From positions 1-42,527 of the forward strand of contig MU405418.1 of the NCBI GenBank assembly GCA_022836615.1: 42,527 bases of DNA. The letters run 5' to 3'. This stretch comes from Annulohypoxylon bovei var. microspora (lineage: Eukaryota; Ascomycota; Sordariomycetes; Xylariales; Hypoxylaceae). The notes below the pieces were generated by a model that searched no databases, had not been told where the DNA came from, and was given only the letters and a program-made list of their open reading frames with translations. Shown here piece after piece: positions 11,201-22,100 of the stretch; position 1 is the first letter of the stretch; every line of letters starts with the position of its first letter. A program made the translations under genes and the position numbers.

Positions 11201-13004
11201 GCCCGAATCCCTGCCCATATGGTCTCTGATCATATGAGGCTTAAGGGTTCCGGATTGTAGCGGTCAACTTATTCCCCGAAAATGTGTGCGATAGGTTCTA
11301 AGTTTCAATTTCTTCTTGAAACTTTTCCCCCAGTCGGCTCATATACTTGTAGGTAAAGATGGTGTGCAGTAGCACGTGTAAACCAGGAAATCTGACTTGA
11401 GGACTCAAAATGGGGGAGAGCGCTAAGATAAGTATACGGCACGGGCACCGAGTAGAGAACCAATGAATTACGATCTAGACCTAATGGATTCCCTAGTAAG
11501 GCAGGTAGATATACTGTACATGCGTAGAAATGGAGTCATGTGTGGTTCGTCCGTCTATTTGTCCGTGAGACTAGCGGGTATGTATCCTTAGTGTCGGTAG
11601 GCAGAGAACTATCGAACCGGACCGCATCACGGCGCCTAAAAAAACCGAAGGCGAGATTGGCACGGGGTACCAAGCTGTATGGGATACCAATCGGACCTTC
11701 ACGTATATTCGGTTAGGTATTGACCTCACGAGCTTGCATGTATTCCGATCAAAGAGTTTATACTACCCAAAGCCTGCACAGCAAGGAAGTCCTAGGCGGC
11801 GTTGGATCGAATTGGGAATCCCGGTTCAATTCCATCTCACCCCAATGTCAATCCCCCGCGAAATCTACCAATACGAGTGCCGGGGGCTTGGTGAGATTTC
11901 CATGCTAATGTCATACCCCCGGAACCCCGGATCCGCCTTGACCGCTTGATGGAGCTCGTCGTGTGGGGAAAAGGACGTGGGGTCGCCGTTGTTTTCTTGT
12001 CCAACATGTCATCAAACTTGTAGGCATCTACATAGTATATACACAACACATATTAACAAAATCCGTGAACTCTCTATATCGCCATCTTTATTTTCTCCTC
12101 TATACCAACCTTGGAAGCTAAGCAAGTAATTACCTATCGTATAATTCGTTGTACGAGTTCGGATTTTGAACGGAACGATCGGAGGGGTATGTAGGGGTAA
12201 GAGGCGCAGTAACGTGCGCTACGAACCGGCGACTAAGATGTCGGGGAAGATCTTCAGGGGAAATTACAAGATTGTAGTGTATGCCTCGGCCAGAAAAGCA
12301 GCCAAGACCATACCCCATCTCCAAATTTTCTTCAGAGGGCAAACTTGGAATCCAATCACGACCATGGAACCACCTACGTATTTTCTTTATTTTCTTTATA
12401 TTCCCCCTTTAAAGAAATTGTTCCCTGCTGCGTGACTCCATCACGGGTGGACGCGACAAGGGCCCGAACGGTCTTTGAGGGGGAAGGGGGGAACCTGCAA
12501 TGCTGCAGCAGGAACGCAAGCTATTTTTTTTGGAGAAGGCGCGTTGTTGCTATGCTGCCATACGACCCCGTGATGTTACCTACGTAGCTACCTAAGTTAT
12601 CAACGGCCAACCTGCACGCGCCTATCTTCGAAGAAAAGACATTGCTACATGCGATAGGACTTTCCTGCCTTGCATATAAGTCGCTATGGAAAACCCACAA
12701 GTTTGTCATAGTTCTCTTTGGACGGGCAGTCCTTCCTTCCGGATGGATGAGAATAAGTAATAATATATTTTTGTTTGTGAGTGGATCAACGCGTGCAAGC
12801 TGCAAGCTGCATTCTTTGCTTTTGTATTGCACTGCGAAAATTCCACTCCCTCCAATATCGTGTCTGGTAAACCGGTATTTTATTACCTATATATGAGCTC
12901 CTCTTGACTTCTTGATTACTTATTTTTGGCCGCCACCATTGCTATTTTATACCTTACCCCTTTCCCCTTAGGTCGCTCATGTCATCTCGGGCACATATAC
13001 ACAG
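8292..13004. other. Gene desert of 4.7 kb
   Basis: I find no convincing gene on either strand. Open frames (for example 10660-10845, 11720-11949, 12130-12435, 12521-12832) are short and overlap each other on opposite strands. They lack motifs and do not extend by splicing. A 49-codon frame at 9865-10014 is also unsupported. Base composition is balanced, so this is not RIP-type sequence. Short ACCTTAGGTAGGT-type elements occur at about 10545-10561 and 12580-12596. The right end holds the promoter of the GH127-like gene, with TATATAT at 12888-12894, about 110 bp before its start codon. Confidence 0.5.
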
Positions 13005-15398
13005 ATGGCTGTCTCAGTTATAGCAAAGGCGTTCACCGCCTCACTCCTAATCACGACAGGTTTTGCGCTACCCCAAGAGTCACTCACACGGAATTCTTTC
13101 CAAGGCAGAGATAACTCTGATCGTAAGTTTGTTCATGGATTTAGTTTCAAATCTAAGCTTACACATGACTAGTCGTACAGCCAGTATACCAGTCTTTCCC
13201 TCTCGGTACGATCAAACCGAGGGGATGGTTCAAAGACCAATTGTCACTGGAGGCCGACGGGCTTGCGGGCAACTTGTTTGACTTTTACCGCTTTGTTCAT
13301 GATTCAATGTGGATAGGTGGCTCGACAGAGTACTCTGTTCTCAATGAAGCCTCGCCGTATTGGTTCAATAGTATCGTGCCTCTCGCTTTCGGATTAGATG
13401 ACGCGAGGCTCAAGGGACAAATCTATGCCTACATGGATTATGTTCTTGATCACCAACAGGACGATGGGTGGCTTGGACCTGAGACGACTCCAGAGACTCG
13501 AGGATTATGGGCTCGTTGCTATTTCTTGGTAGGACTTATGGTACGTTTTATCTATAGAATTCTATTCCTTTCGGTTCCGAGTGTCTTGGGAACCGATTGG
13601 CTAATTTCTGTAGCAATATGCTCAAGCGGATCCTACACAAACTAACAGAATCGTGGATGCTATGCACCGATACGTCCAAATTGCCAACAGTATGCTGAAA
13701 GATGGCTTCGCTGGACTCATCGAGAAAGAGGGGCAGGATTACGACGGTGATGGATTCGGCGCCATGAGAGCCCACGAGATGCACATCCCGCTGCAGTGGC
13801 TATATGAAAACCACCCCCGAAACAACTCACAACTAATCTGGGAAACGATGGAGCTCATGATAGAAGGAAGCGTAGCGGCCAATAGCGACTGGAGAACGTA
13901 CTGGGTAAAAGGGGTATATCCAGAGGTTACGTACACACCTAGAAATGAGCCTTTTAAAGACCTTTTCAATCATGGTGTTAACATGGCAGAAGGTATAGCT
14001 TAATTGCAACATGAGCGTCCAAGAAAATACTAATATACTCATGCAATTAGGTCTGCGATACCCACTTTCGATATATAGAATGAGCCATGACGAGGCTCTG
14101 AAGACGCAGACTAGAACGGCGGTAGATCTGCTATCGCAATATCACAAGTCTTTAGCCGGGACGATTATCGGCGATGAATTCATAACAGATCTCAACCCAA
14201 TTAGAGGCGCAGAATTATGCACTGCCGCAGAGATGACTTTCTCTATGGCCTATATCCATCAGTACCTTGGCGATAACGATTTAGCGGACTGGGCAGAGCA
14301 GGTTGCATTCAATGCTGTGCCCGGCTCGATCTTCCCGGATTGGTGGTCGCATCAATATGTGCAACAAGAAAACCAGGTAAGTTGGCAATCTTGAAGTCTT
14401 ACGAAACAAACTAACCCTGGTTTAATAGCCTTGGTCACGTAATCTAGCGGTCTCTCCTGACATGTGGGTAAATGTTGGATCCCAGGGCAATGTATTCGGC
14501 TTGGAGCCCAACTACGTCAGTTCTATCTCTTGTTTTCTCGTGTACCTATGGTCACTAAACTTCGTAATAGCCTTGTTGCACCGTTAATCACGGTCAAGCA
14601 TATCCGAAATTCCTAGCAAATTCTTTCACCCAGACTCAAGACGGAGGAATCGCTCACGTCCTTCTTGTTCCTGGAAGCATCACTACTTCATTGGATAACA
14701 ACCTAGTGTCAATCCAGGCTGACACCAATTATCCCTTTGGAATGAACTTGAAATATACGATTACATCATCGACTGACTTTACGTTTTATGTTCGAATTCC
14801 AGGTTGGGCAGACCAATCAAGCACTGTCATAGGACCCGATGGCAAAACCAGCAAGGTTTCTCCGTCAGATCAGGGGCTTCAGAAATTCTCGGTTCGCAGA
14901 GGCCTCAGCTTTGTTACTGTCAACCTTAACACAGAACCGCGCGTGGTCACGAGAGCCAACAATACCGCCGCCATTTATTACGGTCCGCTGCTTTATTCTC
15001 TCCACATAGATTTTAATGTGTCAGCGATACAGCCAGTTGCGTTTAGCGGTGACGCAATACCGTCCACGAGCACTACGTCTCACACGAACGATCATGTCAT
15101 CGAGCCTGAAAGTATATGGAACATCGCCATCGATACTTCGCAGATTAGGGTAGCACAAGCAGATGTGTCGACCCTAGCAAACCCCATCTGGGACCTTAAT
15201 GCGCCACCAATCGAGCTTCGCGTTGCTGCCGTCGAGATCGACTGGCCTCTAGAGTACGACACGGCAGCAGATCCGCCTCTCGAGCCGAAGGTTACCGGCA
15301 GACCTTTTAGTGCGCGCTTTGTACCTTTCGGAAGTGCCAAGATTCATATGTCGCATCTACCGGTTGTCCAAATGGCTAAGGTAGACCTATCGAATTGA
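13005..15398 (+). CDS. Secreted GH127-type (DUF1680) beta-L-arabinofuranosidase-like enzyme
   Basis: Six exons (13005-13122, 13173-13540, 13614-13992, 14051-14376, 14429-14515, 14571-15398) give 701 residues, and every join keeps frame. A signal peptide covers about residues 1-22 (ending T-T-G-F-A-L-P). The body fits the alpha/alpha barrel plus beta-sandwich proteins of PF07944. In Bifidobacterium HypBA1 the active site is Glu338, Cys340, Cys417 and Cys418, holding zinc with one Cys as nucleophile. The equivalents here are E343-L-C345-T and P-C428-C429-T, so the full set is present. Introns are 50-73 nt, and the last ends exactly before the C-C motif. Family members release beta-L-arabinofuranose from plant glycans; related families use other sugars, so the substrate is not certain. 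With the GH10 and AA9 genes it forms a loose plant-polysaccharide theme. Confidence 0.9.
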
Positions 15399-15966
15399 TA
15401 GACTCATGGTGTACATGGATGCATGGATGGATATAACGCATAGATGGCTATGATAGAGCATACGAGTCTTAGAGTACTGTTCTTGTAATCGCTAGGATAA
15501 AGCATAATTCAACTTTTTTTCCATTGCTGATTATCTGTGTTAGATATTATGAGAGCGAGCCCCTTATAATGACCGAGCTTATATGCGCCACGCTTAGGGG
15601 TGACCCAGCTTAGCAAAAGGGGTAAAGTTCCGGTCCTAGCAACAAATAGGGGTCATAAGCAATAAGCAACTTTATTTGACACGCCCCGACATCGGAAAAG
15701 GGGGTTCAAGCGTACGTACATATCACATCAGATGACAGCAAAGTAAGATGTGGACGGAATCAAGCGAATAACTTACACTACTAGTACAATTCTAAATCAA
15801 CTACTTCTCTCTCCTAAAGCAATACAATAGCACTAACGCAGACCCTGTTCACCTATCCAATCCCGCAACCTCAAGGTTCAAAGTCAAGCTAAATTATCCA
15901 GTCACACCGACCAGGTAACCTTAACCAGAATTAAGCCAGAGCCGCAGAATACCAAGCTAAAAGCGT
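15399..15966. other. Convergent 3' region with short GGATG repeats
   Basis: This is downstream sequence of the GH127-like gene (+) and the secreted protein gene (-). It holds an imperfect ATGGATG repeat at about 15414-15434, reminiscent of the longer one at the right end of the window. No gene is seen. Confidence 0.55.
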
Positions 15967-16767
15967 CTACTCCTGGTCGACCTCATTCTCACTAGCGTCC
16001 TGGACCTCTTCGACGTCACCGGCCTCGGCCTCGTCCTCGCCAAGCTCGAAGGTGGCAGTGGTGTGGCGCTGCAGGTCGTCGCCGTCGCGGATGTTGTGGC
16101 GGCTGTAGCGCTTCTTCCAGTGGTGGATCTTGATGTCGCCGCCGTCGAGCTCGGCGCAGTAGGTGTCGAGCTCGCGCATGGCCTCGACGAGCTCGGCGCG
16201 GCAGGTGGGGTTGGGCCCCCCGGTGCTGCAGGTCGACACGACGACGAAGCCCCACACCAGCGACTTGCAGCTGTGCTTCGGCACCCACCCCTCGTCCGGC
16301 CCCGTCTCGATCCAGTCCAGGTACTTGGCGTACGCGCGCAGGTAGTCGATCCGCTTGATCTTGCGCGCCCGGCAGAAGGTCACGCGCGTCGGGAACTGCG
16401 GCACGCAGGTTCCCGGCTGCTTGCGCACACTGAGAGCTGAAGGCGTGCTGGTGGTGTTGCGCTCCGCCCCGTCGATCACTGACTGGTAGTCCGGCGCTGC
16501 GGATGTCACGTTGAAGGGGTCGCGCGTCGCGCGCGAGAAGTCCATGCGTCCGCCGACGAGGGGGATGGTGTACACTGGTGGAAAATATTGTTAGTGATCT
16601 GCTCAGAAAGTAAATCGTGAAGAAAAGTAGGTCTGGAACTAAGATCTACTGAGGTTTGGCCGAGTGCTTGACTTACTGCCGTTTCCTAGCTTTTCGAAAT
16701 TCATGGGCTGGATGGCGGCGCCGCTGGCAATGCCGGCGAGGCACAGAAGGGCGTTGATGGACTTCAT
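15967..16767 (-). CDS. Secreted six-cysteine protein with acidic C-terminus
   Basis: Exons 16767-16677 and 16574-15967 give 232 residues across a 102-nt intron (GTAAGT donor, ACCAG acceptor). The first exon encodes a signal peptide (M-K-S-I-N-A-L-L-C-L-A-G-I-A-S-G-A-A). The mature part has six cysteines at about 87, 98, 133, 146, 155 and 170, compatible with three disulphides, and two N-glycosylation sequons (N-V-T near 52, N-T-T near 70). The last 35 residues are strongly acidic (E/D-rich). I recognise no domain family. A TATA-like element lies about 120 bp upstream (minus strand, 16886-16895). Size, secretion and cysteines are what one sees in candidate effectors of plant-associated fungi, but also in many secreted proteins of unknown role. 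The coding part is very GC-rich at third positions. Confidence 0.82.
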
Positions 16768-17253
16768 TGTAGATGTTCTTGATTTTTTCTTCTTTAACTA
16801 ACGATATGATTCACGTAATTATAAGTAATATTTTCGGAGTTTGGTGATGGGGGAAAGAATCTCTGGATAAGAGAGAATTGGACGACCTATTTATGTTCAG
16901 GATTCTAGCTAGAGATTCCCGACCGTCGCAGCTTCCGCATGGCTAGTTGCGGAGGATGAGTGAGACCTAGTCGTATGCTCAGGCAAAAGCTTCCTCGTTC
17001 TACGGATATGGGTCAGTGGTTACTACAGTCCGAGCGACAACGTGGTTGCTTGGACTCGGATTGTGGTTCTAACCTTAACTTTGCCGTTTATTGATTAAGT
17101 GCTATCGAACTCTACCCCTTCCCTCGTCTGTGTGTCAGAATTAAGCATACATTTGTACTCTGTCTGTCGAGGACACCTACGCCTAGGCCTGTTCGCTGAC
17201 GATTTTGACAGAGATACTATCGAACTATACTACTCGGGTCTTATGACAGAAAA
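16768..17253. other. Intergenic region, no gene
   Basis: This holds the promoter of the secreted protein gene and the 3' flank of the SprT-like gene. The plus-strand frame at 17099-17335 overlaps the end of the SprT-like gene and has no support. Confidence 0.55.
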
Positions 17254-18477
17254 CTATCCACGTCTGATAGCTCTCATGAAAGAAGTGTCGGTAACGTCCG
17301 AATCCTCAGACTTACTACTATGCTCACTATGCTGAACATGCTCGCTATTCTCGCTTTCGCTTGCAGAGCTACTATCCGTCTCCGACTCGCTAGTCTCTTG
17401 CTTAACAGCCACATCGTCATCCTCCTCCTCATCGTCAGCAGCATCTAGTTTGCCTTTCATCCCCCTCGGAAATGTATTGTCATCATCACGCTCCTTCTCC
17501 GCCCAACGAGCTCGGAGAGCGTCCTCCATCTCGATCTGCCTATCCATAAGGCGGGCCTCGGCGACGACCACCTCCGCGCCGCCGCTACCGCCGAAGCTGA
17601 TGAGGTAGTTGGGGTTCTGCTGGCTGCGGATTGGATTGTACCACATCCTGTCGCCCTTGGTCATGTCGTCGATAGCTATCTTGGCGCGGAGGCGAGCGCT
17701 CCGGCTCATAGCAGGGCCCGGACAGTCCTCGGCGAGCAGCGCCTGCAAGTCGGCGTCGCCGCCATCGACGCCCCACCGCCTGATCTCCGTCAGCACGAGG
17801 CGGTGCAGCATCAAGAAGACGGGCCCGTGGCCGTCGTCCTCTCGGCCCACCGTGTTAAGCGCGTCCCTCTCGCAGCGGACGCAGTCGCACCCGAAGATCA
17901 TCAGGTACGCGTGCACCATCTCGTGCATGAGCAAGCCCACGACCTCAGCGAGCTCGTACAGCACGCGCCCGGAGCCGACGTTGACCCTGATCTGCATGTA
18001 CGCGTGGCCGCGCGCCGAGCACGCGTACGTCTCGCCGTCGATCGCGTCCTCGATGGCGAGGGGGTCCTCGCCCACGACGTCGAGGCCGCTCTTGACCCGC
18101 ACGCCGTCCCCCAGCAGCCCGAAGAAGAAGAACTCGTCGAGCCGGTTGAAGTTGTACCGCACGTCGTCCCTGAAGCGCGCCAGCGAGGCGGCCGTCCGCA
18201 CGTTCTTCCCGTACGCGGACTTCCGCGCCTGGAACCGGCTGACGAACTTGTCGCGCGCGTCGAGCTGGCGCTCGCTTAGCTCGGCGTCCGATCGGTTGTG
18301 GAAGGTGACGGCGGCGTGGTTGAGGAGGTCGCGCGGCCGGTAGGCGTTCTTGTGCAGGAACACGTCCTGGAAATCCCCGAAAGGGGCGTATCTGGGAATC
18401 CGGTAGTGCTGAATGTTTCGACCGTTTTTGTCTTTCGCAGGTTCGAAAGAATGTCCCTGTACACTGCTAGGAGCCAT
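17254..18477 (-). CDS. SprT-like zinc metalloprotease domain protein
   Basis: This single-exon gene encodes 407 residues. I start it at the ATG at 18477 (M-A-P-S-S), which has a good initiation context. The open frame extends 43 codons further upstream, but that extension is hydrophobic low-complexity sequence overlapping a likely 5' leader, with a TATAAATAG box at 18637-18645. The centre carries a SprT-like zinc site: H-E-M-V-H at residues 185-189 within L-L-M-H-E-M-V-H-A-Y-L, followed by G-H-G-P-V-F (H217) as the probable third ligand. Three cysteines (C-D-C-x-x-C, 197-202) lie between them. The tail from about residue 340 is acidic and serine-rich. The SprT/Spartan family includes nuclear proteases that cut DNA-protein crosslinks, but fungi have several SprT-domain proteins of unknown role, and I see no PCNA or ubiquitin-binding motif here. 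Confidence 0.85.
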   Translation of the reverse strand: MAPSSVQGHSFEPAKDKNGRNIQHYRIPRYAPFGDFQDVFLHKNAYRPRDLLNHAAVTFHNRSDAELSERQLDARDKFVSRFQARKSAYGKNVRTAASLARFRDDVRYNFNRLDEFFFFGLLGDGVRVKSGLDVVGEDPLAIEDAIDGETYACSARGHAYMQIRVNVGSGRVLYELAEVVGLLMHEMVHAYLMIFGCDCVRCERDALNTVGREDDGHGPVFLMLHRLVLTEIRRWGVDGGDADLQALLAEDCPGPAMSRSARLRAKIAIDDMTKGDRMWYNPIRSQQNPNYLISFGGSGGAEVVVAEARLMDRQIEMEDALRARWAEKERDDDNTFPRGMKGKLDAADDEEEDDDVAVKQETSESETDSSSASESENSEHVQHSEHSSKSEDSDVTDTSFMRAIRRG

Positions 18478-19186
18478 GGCGTATTTCGTTAAGACTAGGT
18501 AGGCTAGATGATTTAAAAATGGTGAGTTTAGAAATAAGTTTAGGTAGGTAGTTGGTTTGAATATCTTGGTAGGTATCTTGAGAGGGAAGTAGTTGTTGAT
18601 GATCAATATGCTGGCTTAGAAGATACTCCTAGGCTACTATTTATATTCGATCGCTGAGAAGATGTTTGTTATGACTTCTATACGTAGAACAGACCATCGC
18701 CTAACTAGAAACTTCCGAGAAACTTGAACCTTGGAGACAACTGATGTCTTAGGCTCTTTTTCGAACGTCTTGAATTATCTAACATCTTCAGTCTAGACAT
18801 GTTCGAGAATCGGCGACAATGTTCTTATATCGCCACGATAGAGGTTTGTTTCAAGCGGAGTTTTGAAATAGCATATAGTAGACTAACTGTGGAATACTAA
18901 AGAAATAAGTGTTGCTTACCTAGGTAGGTATATGTGATAGACCCCTATTATTTCCAGGTGTCTGAAGAATAATAGGTCATCTCTACCTACTAACACATTT
19001 GAGATCTACTTCAACTCTTACACAAGTAAATTTGTCATTACTATGGATAGGCTAGACTCATCATAATTAACTAAGATTTATTTTTGATTACGAAAACTTC
19101 GCAGGCAGAACTGTCCTTTTACAAGTTGTCACAATATATCAACCATAGCCCCCCGAGCGCCCGACGCTAAACCCTTGTTATGAGAC
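18478..19186. other. Promoter of the SprT-like gene and 3' flank of tricalbin
   Basis: TATAAATAG on the minus strand (18637-18645) is the likely core promoter of the SprT-like gene. TTACCTAGGTAGGTA occurs at 18916-18930. No gene is seen. Confidence 0.6.
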
Positions 19187-22100
19187 TTATGTAGGCGTTC
19201 CTTCTCGGCTATTCCTGGTTTCCCTCTTGCTTAAGAAACTCCTCCGTATGGCGTTATTCCCACTTCTTGGGCTTGGGCTGTCGTTGTTATTTTCTCCAAA
19301 CGTGCTCTTCAGAACCACGGTTCCAGTGCCGACCTTAACCTCCTTCTCACCGCTGCCACTCTCGTCTACGAAATATAACGCTTCGCCTAGATCGTCGTCA
19401 CTACCGAAAGTGTGGTGACCTTTAACCTCGACACGGAACTGTGTATCGGCAGTGCATGTGTGCTTGAACGTTTCGTCAAATCGTATCACGTCAGGCGAGT
19501 CATGGTGTTTTGTCTTGCCAACAGTCCTTTCTTTAGGTGATAGTTGTTTAATCAGGACGTAGATATCCGATGACGGAGGAAATCCCGACGCAGAGACTAC
19601 GGTAAACGTGGCTGTTCCGGCGCCGGCAGCACCTGGGGCTAAACTGTGAATAGAGGCTCCACCCAAACTGGGATTGCGTGTGTGGGACTTGTTACCGTTG
19701 GGTGTGGGTGTCACAGGGCGTGCAGCTGCTTCGCCATCAACACTCAAGCCCGTCGCTCGTCTAAGGCCGGGACCCGATGCGGGAGCATCTGGGCCGTTCG
19801 TCACGATTGTAGGGATCTCGGAGTTGCTGGACGTCAGAGTTAGGCCGTTGCCTTCGTCGTCCTTCTTGCCTCGGAAACCTCGCTTGATAAAACTGGCGCC
19901 CTTTCCAACCCCGTGGCCAACAACGCCAGCTACCGCGACACCACCTTTGACCGGGGCGCCGACAACACCAGTCACGATCCTGCCCGGGCCACCAAAAGTG
20001 CCCGAGAACGTGCCAGTACCTAGTCGAGAACGTGTGACGTAGTCGGGCCTAAAGAGAAGTCGTAATCTAACAGAGCCAGACTTTCCATCTAGAAGCAATT
20101 TGAGCTCCTTCGCCTTAAATGGGTCAAGCTGCTCAAGATTGATGTCTGCCCCGCCCAAGAAATCAGGCTTGTCCGCGAAGTCATAATCATAGACTTTACA
20201 GGTAAACTTGGCAGCGGTTCTTGACGGTACGGGGACCTCGAAGAACTCGTTCCATACGGGGTTGAGTGTCTTCTTTTGTGTCTTGGTCTTGAATACATCC
20301 TGTCCGTTAAGCTCGAACTTGCAGTATGGGTCACTTTTGCCGTTCGAATCCGCAGGAGGTAGATCTGACGCATCTAGTACATCAACGCGAAGGTTACCCA
20401 TGTTATTGATGCTCTCGCTGGGGTCGAGTGCCATCTTGACTGGGATGTATTTCAAGCTAACCCTGACATTGGCAGCTCTATTCTCCTCGTCTTTTAGTTT
20501 TAAGACAGTAGGATTGTTCTGGGATCATTAGCAACGTAGAAAAATTGTCGTTTTGCATGTGTAACTTACTAGACATTGCTTGAGAGTATCTAGCGTATTC
20601 CCCGTCAATCGAGCTACCGTATGCTCTTCATCACGCTCTTCACCTGGCTTCTCGCGCTTCTCTCTCACCTTGAGGGTCAGTCGTGAGAAGTCCAACTCAC
20701 GGATAAAACAGTCACCAATCTCATCGAATTTGAAGGATCTACCCTTGGCTGTGCCCGAGATATAGGAGGGGTATAGCATGTCGTCGACGTATATCTCAAG
20801 ATGCGTTCCACTTTTAGGCATTTCGGCCTCCATCAGCTTGAAGATAAGGAAGCCACATTCATATTTCAGTAGTTCCTCGGGACTTAGGTGAACCTTAGGG
20901 CGCTCGCGCTGCGCTTCGCGAGATCTTCGTCCAGATGTGGTTGATCTAGGAGAGACGGGCGATTTGGGGATAGTTGGCGAAGTGGGCGTAATTGGATCCC
21001 TACCATTTTCTTTCCTCTCTAGTGTAGGAATCTTCCCAGCTTCTGACGATCGAGGAACATCGAGCGACTTCTTCGGTGCTTCCGAGCTTGTTTCTTTATT
21101 CTTGGCCTCCTCTTCCTCTTCTTCGGGGTCAGCGACATTAAGGCATGGATAGAACGAAACGGTATATGTGAGCGTCCCCTTTGCGATACCCTTTCCGTGC
21201 AATCGGAGACCTCCATCATGTACCTTCTTCGAGTCATGAACGAGGTATTCGCCCCTCTCCTCATCATCAACGATGTAGTCACCGGCAAAGACCTCGACCA
21301 AGCCTAAGCTACGATCCTTGCCCATCTTCTCGGCGTCCATAACCTCAAGGGTTAGACGGTCTCTTGCGGAATGCATCGGTACGTAAATAACTTCGTCCCA
21401 CTCGGGGCTCAGCGTGTTGCGATGCGTTACCGTTCGACCCTTCTCAATACCGGAGAGTAGCACGCGAACATAGGGATCCGATTTACCCATAGTTTCGAAA
21501 TTCCGAAGATCGCGGGCACTCTTGAAGTGGAGGCGCATAACACCAATAGGGGTTTGATAACCTCCAGTTCCAGCCAACACGCCAGACAGTGCAACAGGTT
21601 TCCATTGCGCAGTCAACTTCGCTCGTCCAGTTTTGGCTCCTGATAGATTGTACCACTCATGGCCCTTCTCCATCATCTCAAGCATGTCATCAAGCTTGAT
21701 CTGGTGCGTGCCGATAAGTTGATCCCCTGCAATTTCGCGGTCATCTTTGAGAGCAAGACCCAATTTCGCGTTCTTCCGGTCAGTGATAAGGATTTCCTTG
21801 GACCCATTGTCCCAAATTGGGTTGTTGGTGCGCTTGAGTTTTTTGGTCTGGTGAACTTCTTTACCGTTGAGTAGTAGCACGGCATATGGACTGAGTAAGC
21901 CAACCAAGCTCTTGGTACCATCGAGATCCTTTGCCTGCTCAATAGTATATCGTAGAATACCGGTATTAGTCTCTGGCGGTGGTTCTACTTTGCCTTCGTG
22001 TTCTGCACCCTCTAGAACAGGGAAGAAGCGAATATCAGCATTGACCACACCTCGGGCTTTCCCGTGCGCAACAACTTCGATACGCTCGTTCTCGTACACG

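Noticed and set aside
17803..18343. Long plus-strand frames opposite the SprT-like gene
   Set aside because: Shadow frames caused by very high G/C at third positions of the real minus-strand gene.
18478..18606. 43-codon N-terminal extension of the SprT-like protein
   Set aside because: Low-complexity, lies in the probable 5' leader between a TATA box and the well-placed ATG at 18477.
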